Source: Myrica gale (lineage: Eukaryota; Streptophyta; Magnoliopsida; Fagales; Myricaceae). From it: DNA of 64,000 bases. Both the position numbers and the translations under genes were made by a program. Within the stretch, counting starts at the first letter, position 1. Every line of letters starts with the position of its first letter. Positions 12,935 to 24,764 of this stretch are shown piece by piece. Under the pieces are notes generated by a model that made no database searches, had not been told where the DNA came from, and worked only from the letters and a program-made list of their open reading frames with translations. The stretch lies in contig OZ005610.1 in NCBI GenBank assembly GCA_963930655.1, positions 25,568,501 through 25,632,500 of the forward strand, given 5' to 3'.

Positions 12935-13276
12935 TGTTTGATCGGTCGTGTCCGCGGAAAATGAGTGAGAAAGCGACAACGAGATGGGAGGGACTGTTGG
13001 GAATTGAAGGTGGCGTTCTGCTAAGATTTAACTGTGCAGCTTGAAGAAGGTTACGCGCTATTCCGGTTACTCGCCTTGAAGAGTAAGGGCGAGAATTTTT
13101 TTGAGATTTGCATCTAACTTTCTAATATTACAATTACAACATTATTCCTACACGAATACCAATATAACTATTTTTTTTTTACACACATCAATATAATTTA
13201 ACACCTTTTACTTGCATACCAATAAAGCTCAAACATCACCTAAATATTCACATCATACTTAACATCCTAAAAATTT

Positions 13277-13630
13277 GGGAAATTGACAATTTAGTCCACT
13301 AGGTTTATAGCACGCTGACAATTTAGTCATTCGGTTTCATTTTTTGACAATATGGTTAATGAGAATATATAGTTGTGATGATCTGGTCTTTCCGTCAAAT
13401 CTCCGTTAAATTTTTAACCGGAAAAGAGGTCGACCGCTAGAAGTTACCTTTGCCGCAACGGTAAACAAACCAGTCGACCGCTATTCCGGTTAAAAATTTA
13501 ACGGAGGTTTGACGAAAAAACTAGATCGTCACAACTATATATTCTCAGTGACCATATTATCAAAAAAATAAAATCTAGTGACTAAATTTTTAACGTGGTA
13601 TAAATTTAGTGACTAAATTATCAATTTTTC
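13277..13630. mobile_element. Foldback MITE, probably Mutator-type, with GTCGACCG core
   Basis: The ends are inverted repeats: GGGAAATTGACAATTTAGTC on the left and its near complement on the right. Inversion continues inward through the nttaacggag and ttaaccgg words to a short loop. Flanking 9-mers (13268-13276 and 13631-13639) agree at seven of nine positions, consistent with a decayed Mutator-type duplication. The core carries two gtcgaccgct words. Design and core match the better-preserved element at 17707-18111. Confidence 0.72.
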
Positions 13631-13639
13631 TAAAAAAAT

Positions 13640-15879
13640 TTCTCAAAACAAATATGCACGGTGATATGCCACCTCATTACAGACAACGTGGGGAAAGATA
13701 GTATAATAATTGACACTCCCGACCTTGGGGCGTCGGTGGCGGTGGCGGTGCCTGTAGATTGGTGGGCCAACGTGAATTGTCACTGGCCCGCGGAGGAATT
13801 TATGTTTAACGTCTGATTTTGCTAAATAAAACTATTATACTACTTCCCATTTGGAGATCATTTGCATGCACTCTACTTACCGAACTAGTGTAAAATTCCC
13901 AGGCTATTTTTTGTTGGGGAATTTTTTAAAATCTCAACCATTCTCTTTAATATTTCCCTATTTTTGGTAATACTCGTTTTTAAAATTTAATCATTTTTAT
14001 TAAATCAAATTTAAAATAACAATATATGTTAAAGTGTAATAAAAACAAGGGTCATTTGAATATTTCAAGTATGAATGAAAAGTTATAGTACACTTATAAT
14101 GAAGAGGGATCTTGGATTCAAGTAGGGACAACGACACTACGGGAGAGTAATAGTGGTGTAGGTGCCAATTTGGTCAAAATTGGCACCGGTACCATTAGGG
14201 ATGGTGGGAAGAAATTGAAACTAGCATGGATGTCGGTTGACCACAAACCGATCTTTGTCGGTACTGATTACACGGTTTTGGCGGCTTACTGTGTAACGAT
14301 GACGGAGCTTGGCATTGGAGCAACTGGAGACGATGAGGGAGAGAGAGTGGTCCGAGAGGGAGAGAGTGAGTTGAGAGAAAGTGGGGCAAGGGTCTGGAGA
14401 GAAACAATCGGGGAGGCTCTCGATTGTTTTAAAACGACACGATGACAAGTAATTCTTACTATAAAAAAAACAAAAAAGGTAAATGGTGACCGTCGATTTC
14501 AGGTGACGGTAAGACCACCAGCAACAACCAAAAATTTGTTACCAATTTTAACATCGGGAGACGTTGGTTTGGCGGTTCCCGATGACGGCAAAACCGGCAT
14601 CGATGATCTTTTTGCTAACCCTAAACGTCACTTTTCTCCCTATTTACCCAATGTTATTTTAAGATCCAAACTTTCAATTTCGGCACGTCGAGCTTTCAAC
14701 TACCAAAATTCATCGATGTCCACCTTATCATAGAATTTAACAAGCAAGATGTTATCACTAGCCATTTTTTTCCTCACATTTTCAAGCCTAAAAACTGACT
14801 ATAAATTTTGATAATTTGATAGTTCAATGACAGAAATTGAAACTGTAAACCCTAAAATGTCATTTGGCCAAGACAAAAGAACAGGATGTTTTCCGATTCA
14901 GGTATTTAAAGGAGGTTTAAGCCGGCAACTTAAAATATGGGCAAAGTTTAATAGGGGCAATTAATGCAAGGATGCCATCGGTGTCTCCAATTAATGGCCT
15001 AGGCTCCTAGCGCTAATTTATATATCGTATCCTTTGATTCCGCCCAATTGAGCAAGTTTGAACGATTGGGTTGGCCCAACCCAATCAAAGAACCTACCCG
15101 TGAAGACCATATGATGGCGTTATGCATGATTATGGGCCGCGCTTTACTCCCATAGCTGCACACGTTATTCTTCTATTGGACAGCCAAATCCCCGCCGAAC
15201 GAAGAAGTGGAGTCAGGAGTGGACGGCCTCATATAGAATTGGAACTCAGCAGCTTCTTTGAGACATCTCCAAGGGGTGTCGTACAGGCCAGGGTGGCATG
15301 TATAAAATCACTGTTGTCCCCACTACCAGTCGTTTTGATTGTTATAATATTGGCTTGCGCCAGTTACATTGATTGTCATGCACGTAGCATTATTCTATTA
15401 AATTGAGAAAAAACGGGCACATAATTAAGGTGGCTTAATCCACGCCTCAATGATGCAGGAGTGTCGTGGGAGTATGGACCATCCATGGACCATGAATTAA
15501 GGTTTTCTTGACGTAAGTATGCCTAATCAATGACTATGTTTATGCTTAAAACTTCACTGATGAGAGAGGCCATCAATAATTATACCCTATAGTTTTATAC
15601 ATTACGCTGACCTTGAAAGCTAGAATTAATGGATGACTATTGCTAGTTGCCTAACTTATATGTTCATCAAGCCTCTAATTCGGGAAAAAAATTATAAAGA
15701 AAGACCAAAGTGCTTGAAAAAATAAGGCAATGTTTGGTTGTACACTTGTTGGACCATAATTTGAAAAGCAAGGCAATGTTTCGGTGGAAAATTATGGTTC
15801 CGAATATATATTTTATAACACAAGTTTGAGTCTTGATAAAAAAAAGGATGGCCAACTATTTATTTATTATTCATGATGA
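13640..15879. other. AT-rich spacer without recognised genes
   Basis: I find no supported gene. Frames at 14170-14448 overlap on both strands and come from a purine-rich, low-complexity segment (gagagagag words at about 14335-14400). The frame at 15122-15406 has no family resemblance, no splice partner and no codon bias. Sequence around 14130 and 14500 has a repeat-like feel, but I could not define ends. Confidence 0.45.
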
Positions 15880-16262
15880 GTCATAATATGACCGGCTCAG
15901 CCCATCAGAAATACATCAGCCTAGCTGTAGTTCCGCCTAAGTTCATTAGCACATTCAAGGCCTCCGACCCGCTCACATATGAATTTGTCCCCCCATACTT
16001 TTTCGTTCGGATATTCAATGAGTCATAAGACGAATGTACTAAGACCCCCTTAGGACTATAATTCCCTCACATATAAATAAGCACACACTCTCCTTCATAT
16101 TTTCTTAAGCTTTAATTGCTCTTTTAATATTCAATTTCTCCTAAGATATAACTTAGGCATCGTAGTCTCCGGTTTCAAAGCCGCCCCCTCTTATTATTCT
16201 CTTTCAGGTCTGATTGGCTTCGACTATTAGTGATTTTAGTATTATCACTGATCGTTCTATTA
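15880..16262 (+). mobile_element. Probable LTR-retrotransposon relic (solo or truncated LTR)
   Basis: A TATA-like motif in cacatataaataagcac (about 16069) is followed by a pyrimidine-rich leader, the phrase aacttaggcatcg (about 16150), a CCGG-rich stretch and tttcaggtctgattgg (about 16203-16218). This layout (U3 TATA, R, then a 'ttaggcatcg … caggt' U5) is typical of plant Ty3/gypsy LTRs. No gag-pol frame, primer-binding site or second LTR is present, so it is at best a fragment. Borders are approximate. Confidence 0.42.
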
Positions 16263-16825
16263 CTTGGTAATTTTTGACATCATCAATTCATATTAATTAT
16301 CAAGTGAAAAAATTACATGATGAATGTTTATTTTAGTATTGTCAATTCACATATAAAAATAAAAATAATGTTGCATCGAATGACTAATTTATCATGGGTA
16401 TAACACACTAAAAAATAAAGTGCTTAACTTATAGTTTATAAGACCAATTTAACTCAAAAAATGCACCAATTACTGACTCAAAATGCCTGCAAATTAATAT
16501 TCAGCCCATTACAGCTCATAAACAAATTGGCCGAAAAAGACCCTATAGTTAGAATCGGAATTTTCAATTTTCAATTTCCGATTTTATAAATTCAGTTCTA
16601 TTCGTTCCGGATTCTTAAAAAAAAAAAAGACCATTCACTCCGATATCCACCCCTATATAAAATGCAATGTGTGTAAAAGTGTATTAACTTTATAATTACA
16701 ATTTTGGGATGGACAGTGGATAAAATAGTAATATAGGAGGAGTTGAACAACTCTTTTTGTTACTCGAAAGACTACTCACATATAATGAGTTTTTTTTTTA
16801 TAGTACGTGCTTAGATGGTTCCGTC

Positions 16826-17286
16826 CAGGGCCGGCTCAAGGGTAAGGTAACTTAGGCGGTGGCCTAAGGCCTCACCTTGAGCAAGGCCCCATAAAGATTA
16901 AAAATAATTTTTTATTTTATTTTTTTGTGTTGTAGATAACCCAAAAATAAAAAAACAATTGAGCTAAGAAAAAAATGGCAAGATGCAATATTTTCATATA
17001 TTTTTTTATTATGAGTGGACTAATATATTTCTTTTAGGCCTCCAAATCTATTTTTAGATATTTCTAAACTTTGCTTAAAGAGAAAAAATGCTTTATAAAT
17101 TTCTTAATTGTTCTAGTCATGGGGCCTTGATGCCATGTATGAGGGTATCATAAAAAATAATTAATGGGGCCTTTAAATATTTTATATTAAATTTAATAAT
17201 TTTTAAATATTTTAAATTAAATTTTATATTAAAAAAAGCCTAATAATTTATTTTGCCTTACCCCCATTTGGTTTGAGCCGGCCCTG
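16826..17286. mobile_element. Non-autonomous hAT-type transposon
   Basis: The 461-bp element has perfect 14-bp terminal inverted repeats, CAGGGCCGGCTCAA and its complement. Flanking 8-mers gttccgtc (16818-16825) and gctccgtc (17287-17294) differ at one base, the 8-bp target duplication expected of hAT elements. The interior is AT-rich, has no transposase frame, and carries ggcctaaggcc-type words near the left end. Confidence 0.85.
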
Positions 17287-17706
17287 GCTCCGTCGGCAGA
17301 TGAGATTGAGTTATAATTTTTTTATTTTACTGGATGATATTGATGGTTTAGTTACTATAATCTATATTTTTAATTATAAGAATTAACGGCCAAAAAAATT
17401 CATTGGAACTCAATAATTGACAGCTTCTTCTCGAGGTACCTATGTAAATGCGAAGGACTACCAGTCTATTATTGGCACATATTAATGCTTGTGCCTTCCA
17501 ATTAAAAGCGTTCGACATTTATGTTACCAAAAGCAAATCAATGCCTCTACCTAAAAGGCACATAAGCGGGTGGCTTTAACCTAAGAACAACCCAAGAATT
17601 GGGGTCACGTTGATCTACCAATTATTCCTGCTTTTGAAGTGGAGTTCATTTTATGGATGGAAAACGCCATCTTAAAACTTTTTTTTTTTACCTTGATTTT
17701 AAAATA

Positions 17707-18111
17707 GGGAAATTTGCTTTTTAGTCCTTAGGTTTTAATCCCTTTTCATTTTTAGTCATGAATTTTATAGGGTCAAAATTTTAGTCCTTGAACTTTCATC
17801 TTTGTAAAATTTAGTCATTCCGTCAGTTTGCCGTCAAATTTGTACCGGTCGACCGGTATATGAAGCGGTTGACCGCTACATGAAGCGGTCGACGACCGCT
17901 ACATGTACCGGTCGACCGCTCACTTTCAAAGCATATATCCGGTCGACCGCTTCAAAATTGGCGGTCGACCGGTACAAAAATTGACGGCAGACTGACGGAA
18001 GGACTAAATTTTACAAAGATGAAAGTTCAAGGACTAAAATTTTGAAGGTTGAAAGTTAAGGACTAAAATTAAAAATGACCCAAAACCTAAGGACTAAAAA
18101 GCAAATTTTCC
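17707..18111. mobile_element. Mutator-type foldback MITE with GGTCGACCG core
   Basis: A perfect 9-bp duplication, tttaaaata, flanks it at 17698-17706 and 18112-18120, as for the Mutator superfamily. Inverted arms begin GGGAAATTTGC…/…GCAAATTTTCC and run for well over 100 bp, with repeated 'aaaattttagtccttga' words. The central 130 bp hold a cluster of ggtcgaccg, gcggtcgacc and aagcggttgaccg words in both orientations. There is no coding capacity. Confidence 0.88.
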
Positions 18112-18540
18112 TTTAAAATAAGTCATTGAGTCTCTTATTACTCTAGGTGCAAACAATTTTTTAGAGTCACATTCACAGCAAAGCTGGATTTACCTGACAT
18201 GTGTAGCTTGGAGACTACACAGCCCGAATTTTACCGTAGCTTAAAACTCAACTCGTGCGGATAGTGGGTCAAGTCATTCCAAAATCCATACACGTGAATG
18301 AATGCATGATTTTCTCTCGTTACCTAATAAAAAATAAGTAATTGAGTTTAAAAACTTTTTAAGTTTGGAACAAGTTTTTACCTCTTAAAAATAAGATCCT
18401 CTTGTCAACCAGCTATTCATTCCATAAAAATTCAAAAATAAAAAATTAATTCTTGAGCTTTAAGTAGATTTAAAAATAGGTCCTTCAAATTTTAAACTCT
18501 TAAATTTTAATTTTTTGAGTTTGTACCCAAAAAGGACCTT

Positions 18541-18722
18541 GACTGCGTTTGCACTAAATATTTTACAAAATATTTCACCAACTCCCAATAAAATACTACA
18601 ATATAATCTCTCTCTCTCATAAAAATATAAAAATTACAAAAATTATAAAAAATTACCTCTATCTTCACTTTTTTACTAAACCCAAAATCAAAAATTTTAC
18701 AACAGAAACATAACGCTTATTT
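18541..18722. repeat. Dispersed repeat, copy 1
   Basis: Closely resembles 49343-49555. Shared blocks include ctcccaataaaatact, caatataatctctctctctc, ttacaaaaattataaaaaat and ttacctct.tcttcac. Ends read gcgtttgc…/…gaaacataacgc, similar to the gttgtgtttgc…/…caaacacaac ends of copy 2, so it is probably a small terminal-inverted-repeat transposon. Target duplications are not resolved. Confidence 0.65.
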
Positions 18723-19450
18723 TGTTTGGAGTACAGACTGGAGGATTAAAAGTTGGGGTTTATAAGCTCAAAAGTAAAAAAAAAAGGAGTTATGAAACCT
18801 AAAGTTCTATTTTTAAATTGATGTAAAATTCAGGAATAAAAAATAATTATACCCTAAAATTTTTATACATTACAAAAGAGAAAAAGAAAAAGTATAATAG
18901 GCCGCCGACACCGAGTTGGATCAATACGCATTGGATAAGGAGTCCTGATACCCCACAACTCGTTAAAGAAAGGCAAAAGGAGTAAAAGAAAACGATAATT
19001 AGAGTCACGATTGATTATTGATGATGTAAAAGCAGCGGTTCGCCAACGCATCAAGTCGCCGCTCTCACCAAGGTTGGCGACTTGGCTCTATAAATGCAAC
19101 GCTTTGTTAACAGCCTCAAACCTAGAATAGGCTTTGCCACTGCACACTTATTGTCGGTCAACGATAGGAATCGTAGTAGAGGTACCAAAAGAGGCTTCTA
19201 GGGTTTCCAAGTACATCTTCTCTAGAGATGCGTCTCTATCATCCTTATATAATATATGTCCGTCTCCTCTTCTCCCATTTTCTTCCTTCCCACCTCTGAG
19301 AGTCGGCTTTGAGATCTAGGGTTTCTAAGTTTGATTTGGGCGTTAATCGTAGATTAGGCTTTGGAAATCCGTAAATCGGTCTATTATAAATCTGGTTGTT
19401 GTTGTTGTTTTCATCGCTGTGAGGCTCGGAAAAGAATCTGAGATTTAGAT
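18723..19450. promoter_or_regulatory. 5' flank and leader of the CCCH zinc-finger gene
   Basis: This precedes the ATG at 19451 and must contain its promoter and 5' UTR. TATA-like words occur at about 19090 (tctataaatgcaac) and 19246 (atataatatatg). The stretch from 19255 to 19320 is C/T-rich, as often near plant transcription starts. No other gene is supported. Confidence 0.45.
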
Positions 19451-22400
19451 ATGAAGCGGTCGAGGAATTCGAAAAAGGTTTCGTGGGCTCTCGGAGTTAA
19501 GCTTTGTCAGGTATAAACGCAATCTCTGATCGAAAGTTGGATTTTTTTTTTCTTCTCTCTCTCTTTTCCTAAGTTATTCCGATTCGCAGTCTAATACTGA
19601 ATCTAATCTAATCCATTAAAGCTATTTGCCTACAACTGTGATTTTGTTGGATGCGAGGGGCTTGTCAGTTTTGTTGATGCGATTCAACCTTATTCAATCT
19701 CTTCCTGTTTACCCCTGGGAAAATAGTCATTGATCAAATTAAGATCTTTTTTGTTTCTTTTATTATGTATTAATCACTGTGAAATTTTCCTTTACTTTTC
19801 CGATGATAATCTTTTTAATCTAGGTTTTTTATGCGGAAAATAACGGCCGGAAAAATTAGAGAACAATATTGAAGAAGAAAAGAAACAAAGCAAGAATGGG
19901 TGTTCATGAAAACAGATCAGTCATAAGAGCAGAGAGTTTATATCAAAATTAATTCGAATTAGAGGAGAATATTTTCTGAAAACATCTCGTTAATAGCGAG
20001 AGATTTGAATTTGAAAGACAGAATCAAAGTTGCTTGACTTGAAACTCTTTAGTTTCAAGATGAAATGAACTAAAAATTAGAGCACCTTGATTAAATCTGT
20101 AGTCTATATATTCTAACTTTGGAAGAATGAATACAAACCATGTATGTTGATTAGAACGATCCACAGAAAACTACAGCTCCTAATTTTTCCATCAACCTCA
20201 TGGAATTTCGTCTTATGAATGAGGCAATGAGGGTTTGTTTGGCTAAAAAGATAAGAAAGAGAATAAAGGCCAGTTTGTCTTCCCACAGAATGGCATCGCT
20301 TTATTCACATCTGGAATATCATGTAATGGAGGAAATAGAATTACGAATTGATCAATTCCTAAATCGATTCAAGAATCATGACCATCGAAGTAAAGACAGA
20401 AAAAATCAGGTAGAAATAAAAAATTGAAGCGAGGGTGTCCACAAGTTTTTTCAAAATAACTTTGTATAAAGGAAGGCTGCAAACTTGTTCCAAATTCGTG
20501 GGGCAAATAATCGGGCCTTAAGAGTTACTAATTGGGATAAGGGATCCAGAAATTCAAAAATCCAAAGGGAACATTTTTGCGTTCAATTTGTTTTGGATTT
20601 TTTTTAACCCTATTAAGAAATTGTTTGTGTACCGTCAATTTAAAGTAGCTGCTTTAAATGTGCACATTATTATATGGAGAGTACCGTGGGCCCAAATAGG
20701 TTCAAATGATGACACGAGGATTGATAAGAGGACAATAATGGCCTCATCTCATTCCTAATCCTATCTTTTTCGTCTCTCTTCTATTTCAAGAAAAAAAGAT
20801 AGGATAAGAAAAAGGCCGAACAATCTACTCTAAACTGGACCGTTTCTTTAAAATGTTTTCGATTCCCCCACGACATATATCCTCAATTTCAACCGTGCAA
20901 CAGATATACCTACCCTGACATTTTTGAAAGGGAAAAGCACAATATTGGAGTAATAAGTTGATTTGCTCAGTGGCTCTCTCAATATGTCAGAATTCTACCA
21001 CTGTGCTGCATGGAATATTTTGTTAGTTCTGTTGAAATTTGTATAGTTGAGGCAAAAACCTTCTGAACCCAGAAAGATCGCCTTAGGAGGTAAAATTTGT
21101 GTTGCGAATGATATTAATTATTGAGGTTTTAGGACATCACAAAGATGGTCACTCAAAGAAGGATACCTCGAGTCATATTGAGTGGTGTATTAAATGACAT
21201 GCACTAATAGCTATTTAGCCTGATGGCGTATGCATTTACTTCTATGTTTTTAATTCTCTTGCCATGCAAGTATAGCATGATCCATGTTCTATCTGGCTAT
21301 TTGGTTGTTGAACTGTATAACTGAATATAATGATGAAACTTTTTCAGCAAAGAGTGTTACAGCTGACTGAAGCCAATTGCTTCTGAACATATGCTTTCAG
21401 TCGTTTGACACGATTATGCATAGGGACAAACAATAGGATGAAGACTTCTAGTTCATGCAATTGGAGGTATTGAAAGGGACTGTAAAGACCATCTATGGAA
21501 CTAATGACTGGAAGCACTTCTCTTGAATGACGAAGTTGAGATCGATACTAGTTCAATTATTACTTTTAAGACAAAAGAAAAACATTTGTACATGATGTCA
21601 TGTAGGCAAACCAGAGAAAAAAAACCCTTCACATTTGTAGCCAGGGGAAGAGCTAAGACTTGTATGGGTAGGGGGAGCCAATGGTCTGAGCTGGGGGGCA
21701 ATATTCCATCATCGAAAGGGATTTTCTTCTTTTGAGGAGCTGTTGGGGAGGGATCAGTTAGCTTAAGGAGCTTTTGGGGTGGGGGAACTATGTCTCGTCC
21801 AGCTTTGCCCTAACCATTATACTTGACAAGGTAGCAAGTTTGATGATTCGGACACGTAGGATATTGGCAAGCGATGAATTTCCTATCATGAATTCAGATG
21901 GTCTTAACGTCGAATATAAGCATGTTACTTTTTCAGCCATTTATCCTACAGTTCTTATGAAAGTTGAATGGGATTCACAATTAACAGAACTGATGGCTCC
22001 ATTTGGTTGTTGATCTAGTTAGTTATTGTTTCCACTTACTACTATATGGGTCAATTTGTTAAAGCATGGCAGAAGATCTATACACCACTGCTTAATATTA
22101 TTTGATTTTTCTGTTTGTTTGGTATTGGACCTCTCCGTATGGTCAATTTTGTCAGCTATAAATTTGGCAAGGAACTAAATGTTCTTTGTCCGGAGCTTTG
22201 CTGTATGCATTCTTATTGCAGTATTTTCTTGTGGCAGTTGGTCTTGGCAATGTTTTGTAGTGGACTAATTAATTTATCATTACATAGGTAAAGCTGTTTT
22301 CATCTGAGGATTGTCCTGCAAAAGTTGGCTCGAATTTACAAGATCATCTTCAAGCAAAGGCATCATGGATGTTGCATTCTGATGTAATAGGGTCTAATGA

Positions 22401-24011
22401 ATTACCACCTGGTTTTGAGGCCAGTCCCTTTGCGAAACATTTGAATAAAGAACTACACCGCATCCCTCAGATAAAATGGAGTTGCCCTCCCAAGGTAAGC
22501 TTACGTTGGATGTTGTCAAAAGTATGACTTAGATTGCGTGCGTGTTTATCTTGTCTAGCGTCCATGTTAGTAGAGAACTCCATGTTTCACATCTTCATTC
22601 CTGCATGTAATTACAGTTTTGAATCTACGTTGAAGTATGCTTTCTTTTACTATCATGTCAACAGTTTGTTATGAGTCACAACTGGCAAGTCGTTGCTGGT
22701 GAAGAAAGCAAAGAGGTGGAGGCGCAAAACTTAAGAGCTTCGAGGATGCTCGAAGCAGTTTATCCACGTCCTTCAGCCATTCCTCCTAGGTTATTTTTCT
22801 ATCTTGTCTCTGCAAGTTTCATTTGCAGTTCTTGTTGCATTTCATATAACTGAGTTTGCGCCTTTGTTTTTAATTCTGCCTTTCTCCTTTGCAGTCCTTC
22901 TGTTTCGTTGGACATTGAGAATGAACGTTATGAAGATAGCCTCACTCCCCTAGTCCCCATAAATCCTATTGAAGAAGAAGACTCTGAAGACCTACCATCT
23001 GATCCGACAGTAGACTTTAACAATCTTGTTTGCTCCCAGCCATTGGCTTCTGGACCTATGAACATTCCAACATCTTCAGCTCCCGCCGCACCTGCAAGCG
23101 AAAAATCTGCGCCTGGAATATCACATGTTGGTGCAGATGTGATTGCTGCTGCTTCTACGGCCTTGGTGGCAATCATGAAATCAAACCAGCAGGGAAGCCT
23201 GATCGATACTGATCTGCTCATTAAAATCCTTAGCGACCCAAAAATGATCAAGAATTTGATCAGCGATCAACCACCCCCGGTGAATCCAGTAGTAAACCCC
23301 CCTGCCAATGCCGTAAGCGCACCTGCAAATACAGCAACAACTGCCAATGCAGGAGGTGTGCCAATGATTGTGTCCAAGCCAGTAACTGCATTGGTTCAGA
23401 CCTCCTCAGTCTCAGTCTCAAAACCTGATACACAAAGGGCGGGTAACGGAAATTTGCACCCAGTTCTCAATGGGTTCCGACCTACCTTGAATCCAATTCC
23501 TCCCCAACCTCCCCAGCTAATTCCTTCAGTTTCAATGACCTGCCCTGAACCCAGCCGAGTCTTACTGACAAAGCATGCAAATGGAAATCTCAACCCCGTA
23601 CCAAATCTGGTCCGACCCACTTTAATGCCTGCTCAACCAATTACAGGTCCAATGTCTAGTTTCACTGTCATGGAAGCTCTACCGGTTAAGGATGCCAACT
23701 ACTATAAGAACCTCATTAGGCAACATGGAGGAGAAAAACGAGAACTTCAGGAACAACCTAAGCTTGGACAAAATGGAGACTTTCATAATCACTTCCAAGA
23801 CTTGAAAATGATAAAAAATGTCAAACCTGGAGAAGTGAAGCCCAAGATTCAAAAACGTTGCATCTACTTCAATGGCCCAAGGGGTTGCAGAAACGGACAT
23901 AGTTGTCCTTTCCAGCACGACGTTTCGAATCAGTGGACTGGTAGCGTTCTAGTGGCCCCGAGTGCAAAGAAAGTGAGATTAGGTGGTGAAATTACTGGCA
24001 ATATATTATAA
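19451..24011 (+). CDS. Zinc finger CCCH domain-containing protein 6-like
   Basis: Four coding exons: 19451-19510, 22288-22494, 22665-22789 and 22895-24011, giving 502 residues with matching phases. It starts MKRSRNSKKVSWALGVKLCQ, the conserved start of the Arabidopsis C3H6 group, followed by a conserved LPPGFE motif in exon 2. The middle is Pro/Ala/Asn-rich and probably disordered. One CCCH zinc finger sits at the C-terminus (about residues 453-472), read as C-x8-C-x5-C-x3-H in CIYFNGPRGCRNGHSCPFQH. Single-finger proteins of this group are expected to bind RNA or nucleic acid in the nucleus; the exact role is unknown. Intron 1 is long (2777 bp) and AT-rich. A 75-codon frame inside it at 20200-20427 is not supported as an exon. 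The gene converges on Pin1. Confidence 0.9.
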
Positions 24012-24764
24012 CAGGGCGGGGTTCTTCCATCTTCTATTTTTCGCGAAGGTATTTTGTACTCTGCACATAGGGCATTTCCGGGAGAGTTGGATCACAGAGA
24101 GTTTGGGGAAAGAAAGAGAGGGTAATACAGAAGAGCTTCACATATAAATATAATGATGGGGATAAAGCGACAGTTGATTTTGACAGTTTAAAATGAACTC
24201 AACAAGTTTTTTAATCTATTTTTTTTCTTAGCCCACAAGTTGGATTCATTCGTTTATAATATTCTTTGAAGTTTACAATGCTGTAGCGTGAGTCGTGATG
24301 CCTGCTACGTAGATGGGCAATTTGCGTTTTATATTTCATTTTTCCAACTGTTTGGGAAAATATGTATATATTGGCGGATGGGTAGGGGCTTAAGAGCTAT
24401 CTCTAAATTAGGTGGAAATACGTAAACGTGTCAAAGGTAATAATTAAAACTACTTCGAAAGTTTGGGAGAGCTCAAAACTATATTTTACCTATCAATAAA
24501 TTAGGGCGCCTGAGTAAGATATCAAATCAAAAGTTTTTGTTATTGCACTCAACCATCACAAACCACCACCAAGAACCCAAGTGGAACAAATTTTATAAGC
24601 AACAACACAATCCTTCCAGTCTTTTTAAAGTATGAAATCATCAATGCGTCATACATGATCATGTTGCTCCGACTAGGAGCAAACACAGTTGAGATAAATA
24701 TATAAATCTGTTTGCTTGGTACTGATTAATGTTCGAATTTGCCCAAATGTCTTTCCCTGAGCTA
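24012..24764. other. Intergenic spacer between convergent genes
   Basis: Holds the 3' UTRs of the CCCH gene (plus) and Pin1 (minus). I see no additional gene, tRNA or transposon end. Confidence 0.5.

Noticed and set aside
11834-12964. Long plus-strand frames of 222 and 150 codons
   Set aside because: Antisense to the GC-rich GMD coding exon, which produces few stop codons on the other strand; no family resemblance.
14138-14165. cactacgggaga as a possible CACTA transposon start
   Set aside because: No matching inverted end, subterminal repeats or 3-bp duplication found nearby; the similar actacggga word at 50630 seems a coincidence.
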